Positions 1 through 7,316 of a stretch of DNA of 30,692 nt are shown in pieces (within the stretch, counting starts at the first letter, position 1; each line of letters begins with the position of its first letter). Made by a program: the position numbers and the translations under genes. This stretch comes from JAXIHJ01 sp034189755. GTDB lineage: Bacteria; Planctomycetota; Phycisphaerae; SM23-33. The notes beneath the pieces are model-generated. The model worked only from the letters and a program-made list of their open reading frames with translations. It did no database searches and was not told the DNA's origin. The stretch spans positions 1 to 30,692 of the forward strand of contig JAXIHJ010000130.1 of assembly GCA_034189755.1 (NCBI GenBank), given 5' to 3'.

Positions 1-2478
1 GTTGCGGGCGGTGCAGTAGTAGCGCCGATGCGTTCGGAGTTCGGTGTAAAAGCGTTTCGCCGCCGGGCCTGCTCCGATCGGGACGCGCAGGTCGCGTGAG
101 CTGCTCACGATAATCGTCTCCGCTCCGACTGCGCGGACGAATTCCGGCAGCGTCCGTTCCCATCCGCCGTGGTGCGGTGCGACGAGCACGTCCGCGCGGA
201 TTCTGCCGCCGCGTTTGGTGAGTTCGGCCTGGCCGACGTCGTCCAGGTCGCCTGTCAGCAGCACGCTCTCGCCGTCGCAGCAAATGCGGAGGACCAGCGA
301 GGTGTCGTTGACCGTCAAATCGTCGCGTATTTCAGCCGGCGGCCAGAGCACCTCTACTTCCGTTCGTTCATCCAGGGACAGTCGCATGCCTGCCTGGAGG
401 CGGACAATCTGCACCTTCCGCTCGGCCAGAATCTGCATGAATCGGCATGCCGTATGGTATGAAGGCCCGCCGCGTTCCGGGCCGGGGAAATAGTCGTTCA
501 GATACACCCGCCCCGGTCCGGCCAGTCCGACCATGCCCGGCAGCATGTTATAGTGGTCCGTATTGGCGTGCGAGATGAACGCCTCGCGCGGCCCCGGCAG
601 GCGCATCGCGCGCAGGAAAGGTTTGAGCACCTGCCGGCCGGCGTCGTAGCCGCTCCGCGTGCCGGCGTCGAAAAGATAAGTCGCCCCGGCCGGCGTCCGC
701 AGAACAGCGCACTGGCCGGCCCCGACGGCCAGGACGTTCAACTCGGCCGCGGCCGGCGCAGCCGAGCGGCGCTGCGTGTGCACCGTCGCGGCTACCAGCC
801 CCGCCAGGGCCACGACCGCCAAAGCTCGCCCCAGCCGGCACCGCCTGTGAATCACCACGATTCCCAGCACGAGGTAACACAGCCCGACCCACCAAAAGCC
901 CACCGGGCGCAGCTCCAGAGACAGGGCGGGCAGGTCTTGCAGCGATTCGACCGTACCGGTGAGTTTTTCGGCTGCGCCGCCGGCCAGGCGGCCGATCGCG
1001 GCTGAGAGGTTGGGCATCGGCCAGGCCAGCGCAATCGAAATATAACCCGGCACCAGCACCGCCAGGATAAGCGGAAACAGGAGAAAACTCAGCAGCGGCC
1101 CGTACGGGCTGAACAGGCCGAAGTGGTATGCCACCAGCGGCGCCGCGACGAGGTAGCACGTCAGCAGCATGGTGATCAAGTCCATCAGCCGGTCGCCCGC
1201 CGTAAAGTACAGCCAGCGGCCAAGACGCTGTTCGCCGCGAAAGACCACAAGCCCTCGCCGCCTGAGCCAGCGGCCAAACAGCCGGTTGCGCACCGGCCGA
1301 TGCAGGAGGATCAATCCTATTACAATGGCGAAGCTCAGTTGAAATCCTGCGGAAAACAAACGCATCGGGTCGATCGCCAGCAGCAGTATGGCCGCCGCGG
1401 CCAGTGCGTTCAGTGCCGAATGGCGGCGCTGGAAGATGACAGCCAGGCACAGCGCCGCGGCCATCACTGCCGAGCGGAGCAGCGGCGCACGCGGCTCGGC
1501 CAGCAGCATGTATGCAGCAAGCACAATCAGCACCGCCGCCGCCGAGCGGCGCGGCGACAGCGTCGTAACGCGCAGCAGCAGGTACACGAAACCCAGGAAC
1601 ACGCCCAGGTGCAGGCCGGAGATGCTCAAAAAGTGCGCTATGCCCGCCCGGACCATCGTGCGGCTCAGCGTCCGCAGTGCGCTGTGGCGCTCGCCGAGCA
1701 CCAGGGCGTTGACCAGCCGGCCGCTGCTTACGTCGCCGCAGCCGGCCAGGTGCTGCCTGGCCGTGGCGCGGACGTGCCAATAGGCCTTGGCCAGCGGCGA
1801 CTGGTCGGCGCCGGCGAGTATTATTGCCCCGTCGGCGGCAGGGACGTTCATCCGCACCAGCACACCGGAGTTGCGGGCTGCGGCGGCGAAGTCGTACTGG
1901 CCGGGGTTGGCCGGCCCGCGGAAGCGTCCCATCCAGCCGACAAGCTCGACCTGCTGGCCGGCCTGCAACTTCCAGGCCGGCTCGTCCACGCGCACGCGCA
2001 CCAGGCCGCAGACGTTTACCCACGCCGGGCCGCCGCGCGGCGTTGTGCGAACGCCGCCGGCCTGGAGTATGAAACTCGTGTGAGGCTGGCGGTGATAGCC
2101 CATGACATCGTCCGCCTCGATTACCTGCGGCGCCGTAACTATCCGCCCGCGCAGCGAGGCCGGCATGGGCGACTCGTCCGTGTAGGTTACGACGTGATTC
2201 TCCGCCGCGGCGAAATACGCCAGGCGAACGTGCACGGCGGCGAGGGCGCCCGCTGCGGCTATAATCGCCCCGGCCGTCGCCAGTTGCAGATGCGGCCGGC
2301 GGAAGGCCAGCACTGCGGCGACCATCGCGGCTATGCCGCAGACAACGTAAAAACCCGTCGGAAGCGGCGCGAACCTGCCGGATGCAATGCCGCACGCAAC
2401 CGCCGCCGCCACAGGCATCAATGGGGCGCGGATGAGTGAGACTTTACGCGGTGAGGTCGTGGGCGAAACGCCGTTCAT
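1..2478 (-). CDS. comEC: ComEC/Rec2-family DNA uptake channel protein (C-terminus cut by window edge)
   Basis: Inner-membrane channel protein that carries single-stranded DNA into the cell during natural transformation. The frame is open for 826 codons from the ATG at 2478 to the left edge, so the C-terminus is missing. Seen in order: two N-terminal membrane segments, an OB-like segment (DUF4131 type, containing GRIVTAP), a long polytopic competence domain with the family signature HFLSISGLHLG, and a C-terminal metallo-beta-lactamase-like domain with SHANTDHYNML (metal-site region) and LLTGDLDDVG. No Shine-Dalgarno is evident before 2478, where the DNA is an AT-rich repeat; ATG 2418 is an alternative start. 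Other frames across this GC-rich gene are also open and longer on paper, but only this one shows family motifs. The family is confident; whether the cell is competent is not shown. Confidence 0.9.
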   Translation of the reverse strand, partial: MNGVSPTTSPRKVSLIRAPLMPVAAAVACGIASGRFAPLPTGFYVVCGIAAMVAAVLAFRRPHLQLATAGAIIAAAGALAAVHVRLAYFAAAENHVVTYTDESPMPASLRGRIVTAPQVIEADDVMGYHRQPHTSFILQAGGVRTTPRGGPAWVNVCGLVRVRVDEPAWKLQAGQQVELVGWMGRFRGPANPGQYDFAAAARNSGVLVRMNVPAADGAIILAGADQSPLAKAYWHVRATARQHLAGCGDVSSGRLVNALVLGERHSALRTLSRTMVRAGIAHFLSISGLHLGVFLGFVYLLLRVTTLSPRRSAAAVLIVLAAYMLLAEPRAPLLRSAVMAAALCLAVIFQRRHSALNALAAAAILLLAIDPMRLFSAGFQLSFAIVIGLILLHRPVRNRLFGRWLRRRGLVVFRGEQRLGRWLYFTAGDRLMDLITMLLTCYLVAAPLVAYHFGLFSPYGPLLSFLLFPLILAVLVPGYISIALAWPMPNLSAAIGRLAGGAAEKLTGTVESLQDLPALSLELRPVGFWWVGLCYLVLGIVVIHRRCRLGRALAVVALAGLVAATVHTQRRSAAPAAAELNVLAVGAGQCAVLRTPAGATYLFDAGTRSGYDAGRQVLKPFLRAMRLPGPREAFISHANTDHYNMLPGMVGLAGPGRVYLNDYFPGPERGGPSYHTACRFMQILAERKVQIVRLQAGMRLSLDERTEVEVLWPPAEIRDDLTVNDTSLVLRICCDGESVLLTGDLDDVGQAELTKRGGRIRADVLVAPHHGGWERTLPEFVRAVGAETIIVSSSRDLRVPIGAGPAAKRFYTELRTHRRYYCTARN

Positions 2479-2483
2479 ATTGG

Positions 2484-2553
2484 ATATTGTCAATTGTCAA
2501 TTGACGATTGCAGATTTTGAAAAATCCGCAATCCGAAATCTGAAATCGAAAAT
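2484..2553. repeat. AT-rich degenerate repeat between comEC and aroF
   Basis: A low-complexity stretch made of near-copies of short words (caattg, aaatc, gatttt, atccgaaatc). It includes an imperfect inverted repeat, attgcagatttt at 2507-2518 against aaaatccgcaat at 2521-2532 (11 of 12 pairs). It differs sharply from the GC-rich genes on either side. It runs up to the aroF stop codon and lies just before the comEC start. It may act as a weak terminator for aroF, but the loop is too tight for a classical hairpin. It looks like the interspersed AT-rich filler seen in some planctomycete genomes; that comparison is from memory. Confidence 0.5.
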
Positions 2554-2555
2554 CC

Positions 2556-3575
2556 TCAGGCTTCTCTGCCGATGGCTTGTGCGATGCGCTTTAGCACGCT
2601 CATAAGCTCCGTCAGCGACTTGGGCGTAATGGACTGTGCCCCGTCGGAGACTGCATGTTCTGGGTCGATGTGGCACTCGACGAGCAGTGCATCGGCCCCG
2701 GCGGCGACGGCCGCCCGGCACATAGCCGGCACGAGATGCGCATGTCCGGTGCCGTGGGACGGGTCCACAACCGCCGGCAGGTGCGTCTTGTCGTTTAGTT
2801 CCGCCACAGCCGCCAGCGGCAGCGTATTGCGAACGTAATCCTCGAACGTCCTGATTCCCCGCTCGCAGAGGATGACCTGCGGGTTGCCGGCGTTGATGAT
2901 GTACTCGGCGGCCAGGAGGAACTCCTCCAGCTTGGCGCTCATGCCTCGCTTCAGCAGTACGGGCTTGTTGACCTTGCCGACCGCTTCCAGAAGCGGGTAG
3001 TGCTGCATGTTCCTGGCGCCGACCTGCAACACGTCGGCGTACTCGGCCACTACTTCGACCTGCTGAAGGCCGATTACCTCGGTAACTATCGCCAGGCCGG
3101 TCCGGTCGCGTGCGTCGGCGAGAATTTTCAGGCCTTCTTCGCCGAGACCCTGGAAGCTGTAGGGGCTGGTTCTCGGCTTGAACGCCCCGCCGCGCAGACC
3201 GATGCAGCCGGCGGCCTTGACCGCATCCGCCGTCCGGAGGATCTGGTCTCGATCCTCCACCGCGCACGGCCCGGCGATAACGCCGACTCGCCGCCCGCCG
3301 ACCGGAAACTTCTGCGGGCCGATCTCAATCTGCGTGCGAGCCTGCTTGACCTCGGTTGAGGCCATCTTGTACGGGGCCAGAATCGGCACGATTCGCTCTA
3401 CCATCGGCGCGTTCTCGATCGCGCCCTTGTCCACCATCCGCTTGTCGCCGATACAGGCGATGACCGTGCGATCCGTGCCGTAAATCGGATGTTCCTTCAG
3501 ACCGTACTCACGCACCAGGTCGATAACGTGCTGGACCTGCTGCTTCGTCGCGCCGGGTTTCATTACGACAATCAT
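2556..3575 (-). CDS. aroF: 3-deoxy-7-phosphoheptulonate synthase (DAHP synthase, type I-beta)
   Basis: Cytoplasmic enzyme that condenses phosphoenolpyruvate with erythrose 4-phosphate, the first step of the shikimate pathway to aromatic amino acids. Residues 1-70 form the ferredoxin-like regulatory domain typical of this subclass (MIVVMKPGATKQQ at the start). The catalytic barrel follows with GPCAVE at 102-107, KPRTSPYSFQG at 134-144, GARNMQ near 187, DPSHGTGH near 272 and ECHIDPEHA near 300, which carry the PEP, phosphate and metal ligands. Length (339 aa) is normal. ATG 3575 is preferred to the ATG at 3590 because the CAGGAG just after the upstream ATG makes a good ribosome-binding site 6 nt before 3575. 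The serS gene lies upstream on the same strand, but an inserted transposase element separates them. Confidence 0.96.
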   Translation of the reverse strand: MIVVMKPGATKQQVQHVIDLVREYGLKEHPIYGTDRTVIACIGDKRMVDKGAIENAPMVERIVPILAPYKMASTEVKQARTQIEIGPQKFPVGGRRVGVIAGPCAVEDRDQILRTADAVKAAGCIGLRGGAFKPRTSPYSFQGLGEEGLKILADARDRTGLAIVTEVIGLQQVEVVAEYADVLQVGARNMQHYPLLEAVGKVNKPVLLKRGMSAKLEEFLLAAEYIINAGNPQVILCERGIRTFEDYVRNTLPLAAVAELNDKTHLPAVVDPSHGTGHAHLVPAMCRAAVAAGADALLVECHIDPEHAVSDGAQSITPKSLTELMSVLKRIAQAIGREA

Positions 3576-3668
3576 TTCAAACTCCTGCAACGTGAATGTG
3601 CTTGTAAACTATATCGTCAAATGCCTTTCAAGAGTAAATACAATGATTTTCATGGAGTGCCGATCTAA

Positions 3669-3694
3669 CGAGCCGCGACCGTAAGGGAGCGGTC
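3669..3694 (+). repeat. REP-like inverted repeat, left end of RAYT element
   Basis: A 26-bp unit that can itself fold (gaccg at 3677-3681 pairs with cggtc at 3690-3694). Its reverse complement recurs at 4217-4242 with one mismatch. The pair encloses the transposase gene, as in REPtron arrangements where a RAYT enzyme is flanked by the palindromes it acts on. Confidence 0.85.
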
Positions 3695-3704
3695 CGTCCA
3701 GGCA

Positions 3705-4172
3705 TTATTGATGCCGAACATAACGAACTGAAGCCCAAAGTGACTCCTCGGAATTGATGTACCGCGTGCTTCCGCCTCGCGTCCAAACCCGTTTGCCTTG
3801 AAAGTGTCCTCTCTGCCGCAGTCGCCGTGTCGCGTAAGACTTGAATTGATTCATCACCATTTCCGGACGAACATCGCCACACTTCGCTACGACGTGTACG
3901 TGATTGCTTCTGCAATTGATGACCAGCAATTCCCACCCGCGAAATCGGCAAACCTCCATGATGGTTTTTTCAACAATTCTTCTCTGCCCAAATGGGAGTT
4001 TTGATTTTGAGCACTTCATTCGCCCTCCCGCTGAATTCTCCATGCGCCGGCATGAAGCGTTGTATTCGGCGCCAGGACAGGCATTGAGCTTGTTCACCCA
4101 GCCGCGCTGGTCTCCGTGCAGCCAGGCTCCGTACGTAGTCCATGTGAGAAAGTATGCCAGTGGTGTGGACAT
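3705..4172 (-). CDS. REP-associated tyrosine transposase (RAYT, Y1/IS200-like)
   Basis: Single-strand DNA nuclease/transposase of the IS200/Y1 superfamily, thought to recognise and move REP palindromes. Residues 10-27 carry the family-typical TWTTYGAWLHGDQRGW. The HUH metal motif is HVH at 91-93, and the likely catalytic tyrosine is Y113 in QFKSYATRRL. The C-terminal WTRGGSTRYI and the final YVRHQ match how such proteins end. At 155 aa with all catalytic residues present it appears intact. It sits between aroF and serS, both on the same strand, inside a pair of inverted 26-bp repeats, so it is a mobile-element gene inserted into a housekeeping neighbourhood. No Shine-Dalgarno stands out. Confidence 0.9.
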   Translation of the reverse strand: MSTPLAYFLTWTTYGAWLHGDQRGWVNKLNACPGAEYNASCRRMENSAGGRMKCSKSKLPFGQRRIVEKTIMEVCRFRGWELLVINCRSNHVHVVAKCGDVRPEMVMNQFKSYATRRLRQRGHFQGKRVWTRGGSTRYINSEESLWASVRYVRHQ

Positions 4173-4216
4173 GTTGGACAGAATACAGGAATCAATAAAT
4201 CAGGCAAGCTCGGTGT

Positions 4217-4242
4217 GACCGCTCCCTCACGGTCGCGGCTCG
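4217..4242 (-). repeat. REP-like inverted repeat, right end of RAYT element
   Basis: Reverse complement of the unit at 3669-3694, with one difference (ctcac here against the complement of gtaag there). It ends 1 bp before the stop codon of serS and could also serve as that gene's terminator hairpin. Confidence 0.85.
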
Positions 4243-4243
4243 T

Positions 4244-5524
4244 TCAGCCCTGCCTTTTCGGTTCGATCTTTTTCATTCCGTCCATGTATGGGCGCAGCGC
4301 CTTCGGCACGGTAACGCTGCCGTCGGCGTTCTGGTAAAGCTCCAGCATCGCAATCAGGATTCGCGGACTGGCGATGACCGTGTTGTTGAGCGTGTGGACG
4401 AAGTGCAGCTTGCCGGCGGCGTCGCGATAGCGGATGTTAAGCCGGCGGGCCTGGAATTCGTAATACCGGCTGGCCGAGTGGGTCTCGCCGTAGCCGTTGC
4501 GCGACGGCATCCACGTCTCGATGTCGAACCGCTGTACGTTCCCGATGCCAAGCTCGCCGCTACAGCAGTTCACGACGCGATAGGGCAGTTCCAGCTCCCG
4601 GAGGACATCCTCGGCGTTTTTCAAAATTTCCCGGTGGTGCTCGACGCTTGCCTGCTCGTCGTTGCGGCAGAGGACGACCTGCTCGACCTTGTCGAAGTAG
4701 TGTATGCGGTACAGGCCGTGCGTGTCCCGCCCGGCGGACCCGGCCTCGCGGCGAAAGCACGTCGAAAGTGCAACGTACTTCTTCGGCAGATCGGATTCCT
4801 GGAGAATCTCGTCCGCGTGATAGGCCGTAAGCGGCACCTCGGACGTCCCGACCAGGCTCATGTCGTCGCGCTCGCAAAGATAGGCGTCGTCCCTGCCGGT
4901 CGGAAAAAATCCCGTCCCGACCATCACCGACTCGTTGACCAGCACCGGCACGGTCAGCGGCTCGTAGCCATTTGCGATCATCCGGTCCATCGCCAGGCGA
5001 AGCACCGCCCGGTGCAGCATCGACCCGGCGCCCCTGAGCGTGAAGTTGCGCGCCCCGGCAAGCTTCACGCCGCGAGGAATGTCGATAATACCCAGAAGCT
5101 CGCCGAGCCGGACGTGGTCCCTGGGTTCGAAATCGAAGTTTCTAATCTCGCCTTCCCTGCGAAGCTCGACGTTGTCGGCTTCGTCCCGGCCGACGGGCAC
5201 GTCCGTCGCCGGCGGCTGGGGGACCAGCAGCATCAGCTTATCAAACGTCGGGCTTAGCTCGTCAATCCGGTCGCCGAGCTGCTTTGCGAGGCTTTTCAGT
5301 TTCGCTATTTCCGCGACGGCCTGCTGCTTGGCGTCGCCTTGCAGTTTTGCGATTTCCTTGCCGGCTGTGTTCTGGTCGGTGCGAACCTGCTGCAACTGGC
5401 GCCGGGCGTCCATGAGTTGCTTGTCCAGCCCCAGTAGCGCGGAGATGTCGACGTCGACGTTCTTGGCCTTGGCGGCCTGTTTGAACAGCTCCGGGTCGTC
5501 GCGGATTAGCTTGATGTCGATCAT
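4244..5524 (-). CDS. serS: Serine--tRNA ligase
   Basis: Class II aminoacyl-tRNA synthetase that charges tRNA-Ser (and tRNA-Sec where present) with serine. Residues 1-100 form the N-terminal helical coiled-coil arm that grips the tRNA variable arm. The catalytic core has TSEVPL at 227-232, motif 2 (CFRREAGSAGRDTHGLYRIHYF) at 256-277, FQARRLNIRYR near 357, and motif 3 (NNTVIASPRILIAMLELYQ) at 380-398. Motif 3 differs from the more common NG(S/T)xxAxxR wording and the usual SNCTDFQARR is SRYYEFQARR here, but the ATP-contacting arginines are kept. The 426-aa length is standard. ATG 5524 has an AGGGA ribosome-binding site 7 nt upstream. A TATAAT-like box lies at 5563-5568. Confidence 0.97.
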   Translation of the reverse strand: MIDIKLIRDDPELFKQAAKAKNVDVDISALLGLDKQLMDARRQLQQVRTDQNTAGKEIAKLQGDAKQQAVAEIAKLKSLAKQLGDRIDELSPTFDKLMLLVPQPPATDVPVGRDEADNVELRREGEIRNFDFEPRDHVRLGELLGIIDIPRGVKLAGARNFTLRGAGSMLHRAVLRLAMDRMIANGYEPLTVPVLVNESVMVGTGFFPTGRDDAYLCERDDMSLVGTSEVPLTAYHADEILQESDLPKKYVALSTCFRREAGSAGRDTHGLYRIHYFDKVEQVVLCRNDEQASVEHHREILKNAEDVLRELELPYRVVNCCSGELGIGNVQRFDIETWMPSRNGYGETHSASRYYEFQARRLNIRYRDAAGKLHFVHTLNNTVIASPRILIAMLELYQNADGSVTVPKALRPYMDGMKKIEPKRQG

Positions 5525-5562
5525 TGGTTTTCCCTGGCACGCTCAAAGAACAGCCGGTGGAT

Positions 5563-5568
5563 ATTATA
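5563..5568 (-). promoter_or_regulatory. Putative -10 box of the serS promoter
   Basis: Read on the minus strand this is a perfect TATAAT inside ctatataatatcc, 39 nt upstream of the serS start codon, in the gap between divergently transcribed serS and the DUF4416 gene. No convincing -35 hexamer lies 16-18 bp further upstream, so the call rests on the -10 box and position only. Confidence 0.4.
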
Positions 5569-5679
5569 TAGAGCACTTCGAAGGATGCGAACAGTTCGTT
5601 GTTTCACCAAAACCTACATGCACCCGTTCTGCGCAGCGGGATTGACTTACAGTGATTCAGGGGCCAAAATGCTTTTACC

Positions 5680-6228
5680 ATGGTTCAGCCGCAACAACCG
5701 GACGACGTTAAGCTGATTTGCGGGATGATTTCCGCCGAAGTTGGGCTGTTCGGCGACGCTGCGGAGAAACTGGCCGCCGCATTCGGGCCGATCGACCTGG
5801 AAAGTGAAGTTATGGATTTCAACTTCACCCATTACTACGACGAGGAGATGGGCTGCCCTTTGTATCGGCGGTTTTTGGCGTTTGAACCGTTGGTTTCGCC
5901 GGATGTGCTTATCGAGGCCAAATGCCTGACCAACGCCCTTGAATCCGCCTTCGCCGCCGGCAGCGGCGCCGGCCCGGCCAGGCGGATCAATCTCGATCCG
6001 GGTTACATCACATCGGCCAAGCTCGTACTGGCGAGCATGAAGAACTTTTCGCACCGCATCTACCTCGGCAGGGGGGTCTACGGCGAAGTTACGCTTATGT
6101 GGCGAAAGGGCCGATGGCAGGCACTGCCGTGGACGTTTCCCGACTATGCATCGGGGGCTTACCACGGCTTTCTTACCGAGGCGCGCCGCTGTCTGAGCCG
6201 GGGCGGAGTAAAGGAGTCTGTCTCATGA
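5680..6228 (+). CDS. DUF4416 family protein
   Basis: Conserved protein of unknown function, 182 aa, predicted cytoplasmic (no signal peptide or membrane segment). Family-like segments are PDDVKLICGMIS near the start, DFNFTHYYDEEMG at about 47-59, INLDPGYITSAKLVLASMKNFSHRIYL in the second half, and LPWTFPDY before the C-terminus. The dense, conserved aromatic, Asp and Glu residues suggest an enzyme fold, but no reaction is known to me. It opens a three-gene operon: its stop overlaps the start of the glycosyl-phosphate transferase gene as ATGA at 6225-6228, so the two are translationally coupled. That context hints at a link to envelope polysaccharide, which is inference. A TTGACT box at 5642 lies upstream without a good -10. 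Confidence 0.85.
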   Translation: MVQPQQPDDVKLICGMISAEVGLFGDAAEKLAAAFGPIDLESEVMDFNFTHYYDEEMGCPLYRRFLAFEPLVSPDVLIEAKCLTNALESAFAAGSGAGPARRINLDPGYITSAKLVLASMKNFSHRIYLGRGVYGEVTLMWRKGRWQALPWTFPDYASGAYHGFLTEARRCLSRGGVKESVS

Positions 6229-7316
6229 TGACGTGGGCCGCACTGGCTGCGATTGCGTTGGCGATGGGCATCTCGCTGCTGGCTACGCCGCTGTCCAGGC
6301 GCGTGGCGCAGCGGTTCGGCATGTTGGACGTGCCGGCCAAACACAAGACCCACGCCCGGCCCATACCACTGCTGGGCGGGTCGGCAATTTTTGCGGCCAT
6401 ACTCGGTATAAGCCTGCTGGCGCTTTCGCTGGCGAGCGTCTGGGCCGTTCGGGGAACGCCCAACTGGGTGCCTGATGAACTGGCTGTCCATATTTCCGGA
6501 GCAGCCGCCAAGGCGCCCATGGCGCTGGGCATACTCGCCGGTGCGCTGCTGCTGCACGTAATTGGGCTGATCGACGACGTAAAAAACCTCGCTGCGCCGG
6601 TCAAGCTCATCGGTGAGCTTGCGGTGTGTACGGCCGTGGTCTTGCTCTGCAAGGTGCGCATCCTCACCGTCGCCGGGCCGACCGTCAGCGTCATCGTTTC
6701 GGTGCTCTGGCTGGCGGTAATCATCAACGCGTTTAATTTTCTGGACAACATGGACGGCCTGTCGGCGGGCGTGGCGGGCATATGCGCCGCGGCACTGCTG
6801 GCGGCGTCAGCCGGCATGGGACAGGTATTCGTTTCGGCCTGGCTGTGCCTGATCCTGGGCGCGTTGTGCGGCTTTTTGCCTTACAACTTCCCGCCGGCCA
6901 GCACGTTCATGGGCGACGCCGGGTCGCTGGTCGTAGGCTACCTGCTTGGCGTGGCCAGTTGCCTGACCACGTACGTCCAGCCGGACCAGCCGGTGTACCT
7001 TTACGGCGTCTTCGTGCCGCTGGTGCTGATGGCGATCCCGCTGTACGACTCAGCCAGCGTGGTCCTGCTTCGTCTCCGCGAGCGGCGCAATCCGATGGTG
7101 GGCGACAGGCGGCACTTTTCTCACCGGCTGCTCCGCCGCGGCATGAGCGTGCGCAGGGCGGTGCTGACGATTTATCTCTGCACGTTCGCCACGGCCATAG
7201 CAGCCTCGCTGCTGCCGCACGTAGCCGGCCCTCTCGCCGCCGCGCTGGTGCTCGTTCAGACACTGGCGGTGGTTGCGATTATAGCCCTGCTGGAATTCGG
7301 CGACGGCAAATCGTGA
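6225..7316 (+). CDS. MraY/WecA-family glycosyl-1-phosphate transferase
   Basis: Integral membrane enzyme that transfers a sugar-1-phosphate (usually GlcNAc-1-P) from a UDP-sugar to undecaprenyl phosphate, starting O-antigen or other cell-surface glycan synthesis. Family signatures: PIPLLGG at 46-52, the Mg-binding LIDD at 115-118, NAFNFLDNMDGL at 168-179, FMGDAGS at 228-234 and the substrate-binding HFSHRLL at 297-303; about ten hydrophobic segments are interspersed. Length is 363 aa. ATG 6225 is chosen because AAGGAG sits at 6211-6216 and the start overlaps the DUF4416 stop; an in-frame ATG at 6099 would lie deep inside that gene. Its own stop overlaps the next start (GTGA at 7313-7316). It is closer to WecA than to MraY by motif wording, but the exact substrate is not determined. 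Confidence 0.93.
   Translation: MMTWAALAAIALAMGISLLATPLSRRVAQRFGMLDVPAKHKTHARPIPLLGGSAIFAAILGISLLALSLASVWAVRGTPNWVPDELAVHISGAAAKAPMALGILAGALLLHVIGLIDDVKNLAAPVKLIGELAVCTAVVLLCKVRILTVAGPTVSVIVSVLWLAVIINAFNFLDNMDGLSAGVAGICAAALLAASAGMGQVFVSAWLCLILGALCGFLPYNFPPASTFMGDAGSLVVGYLLGVASCLTTYVQPDQPVYLYGVFVPLVLMAIPLYDSASVVLLRLRERRNPMVGDRRHFSHRLLRRGMSVRRAVLTIYLCTFATAIAASLLPHVAGPLAAALVLVQTLAVVAIIALLEFGDGKS

Larger units (their letters stand above)
3669..4242. mobile_element. REPtron: RAYT gene with flanking inverted REP-like repeats
   Basis: A unit of about 574 bp bounded by two inverted 26-bp repeats (25 of 26 matching) with one RAYT gene inside. The right repeat comes within 2 bp of the serS stop codon at 4244, so the element lies immediately downstream of serS without disrupting it. 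No obvious target-site duplication is visible just outside the repeats. RAYT elements are domesticated single-copy systems in other bacteria, so this may be resident rather than a recent arrival. Confidence 0.75.

Noticed and set aside
548..2395. Long open frame of 615 codons on the minus strand overlapping comEC
   Set aside because: It is out of frame with the recognisable ComEC protein, is Arg/Gly/Ala-rich without any motif, and results from high GC content.
1123..2439. 438-codon plus-strand open frame
   Set aside because: It lies exactly opposite the comEC reading frame, has no ribosome-binding site and no family likeness; an antisense shadow.
6782..7312. Longer start for the O-antigen ligase-like protein
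   Set aside because: It would overlap most of the WecA-like gene's second half; residues there are Arg-rich and non-membrane, while GTG 7313 gives normal coupling.
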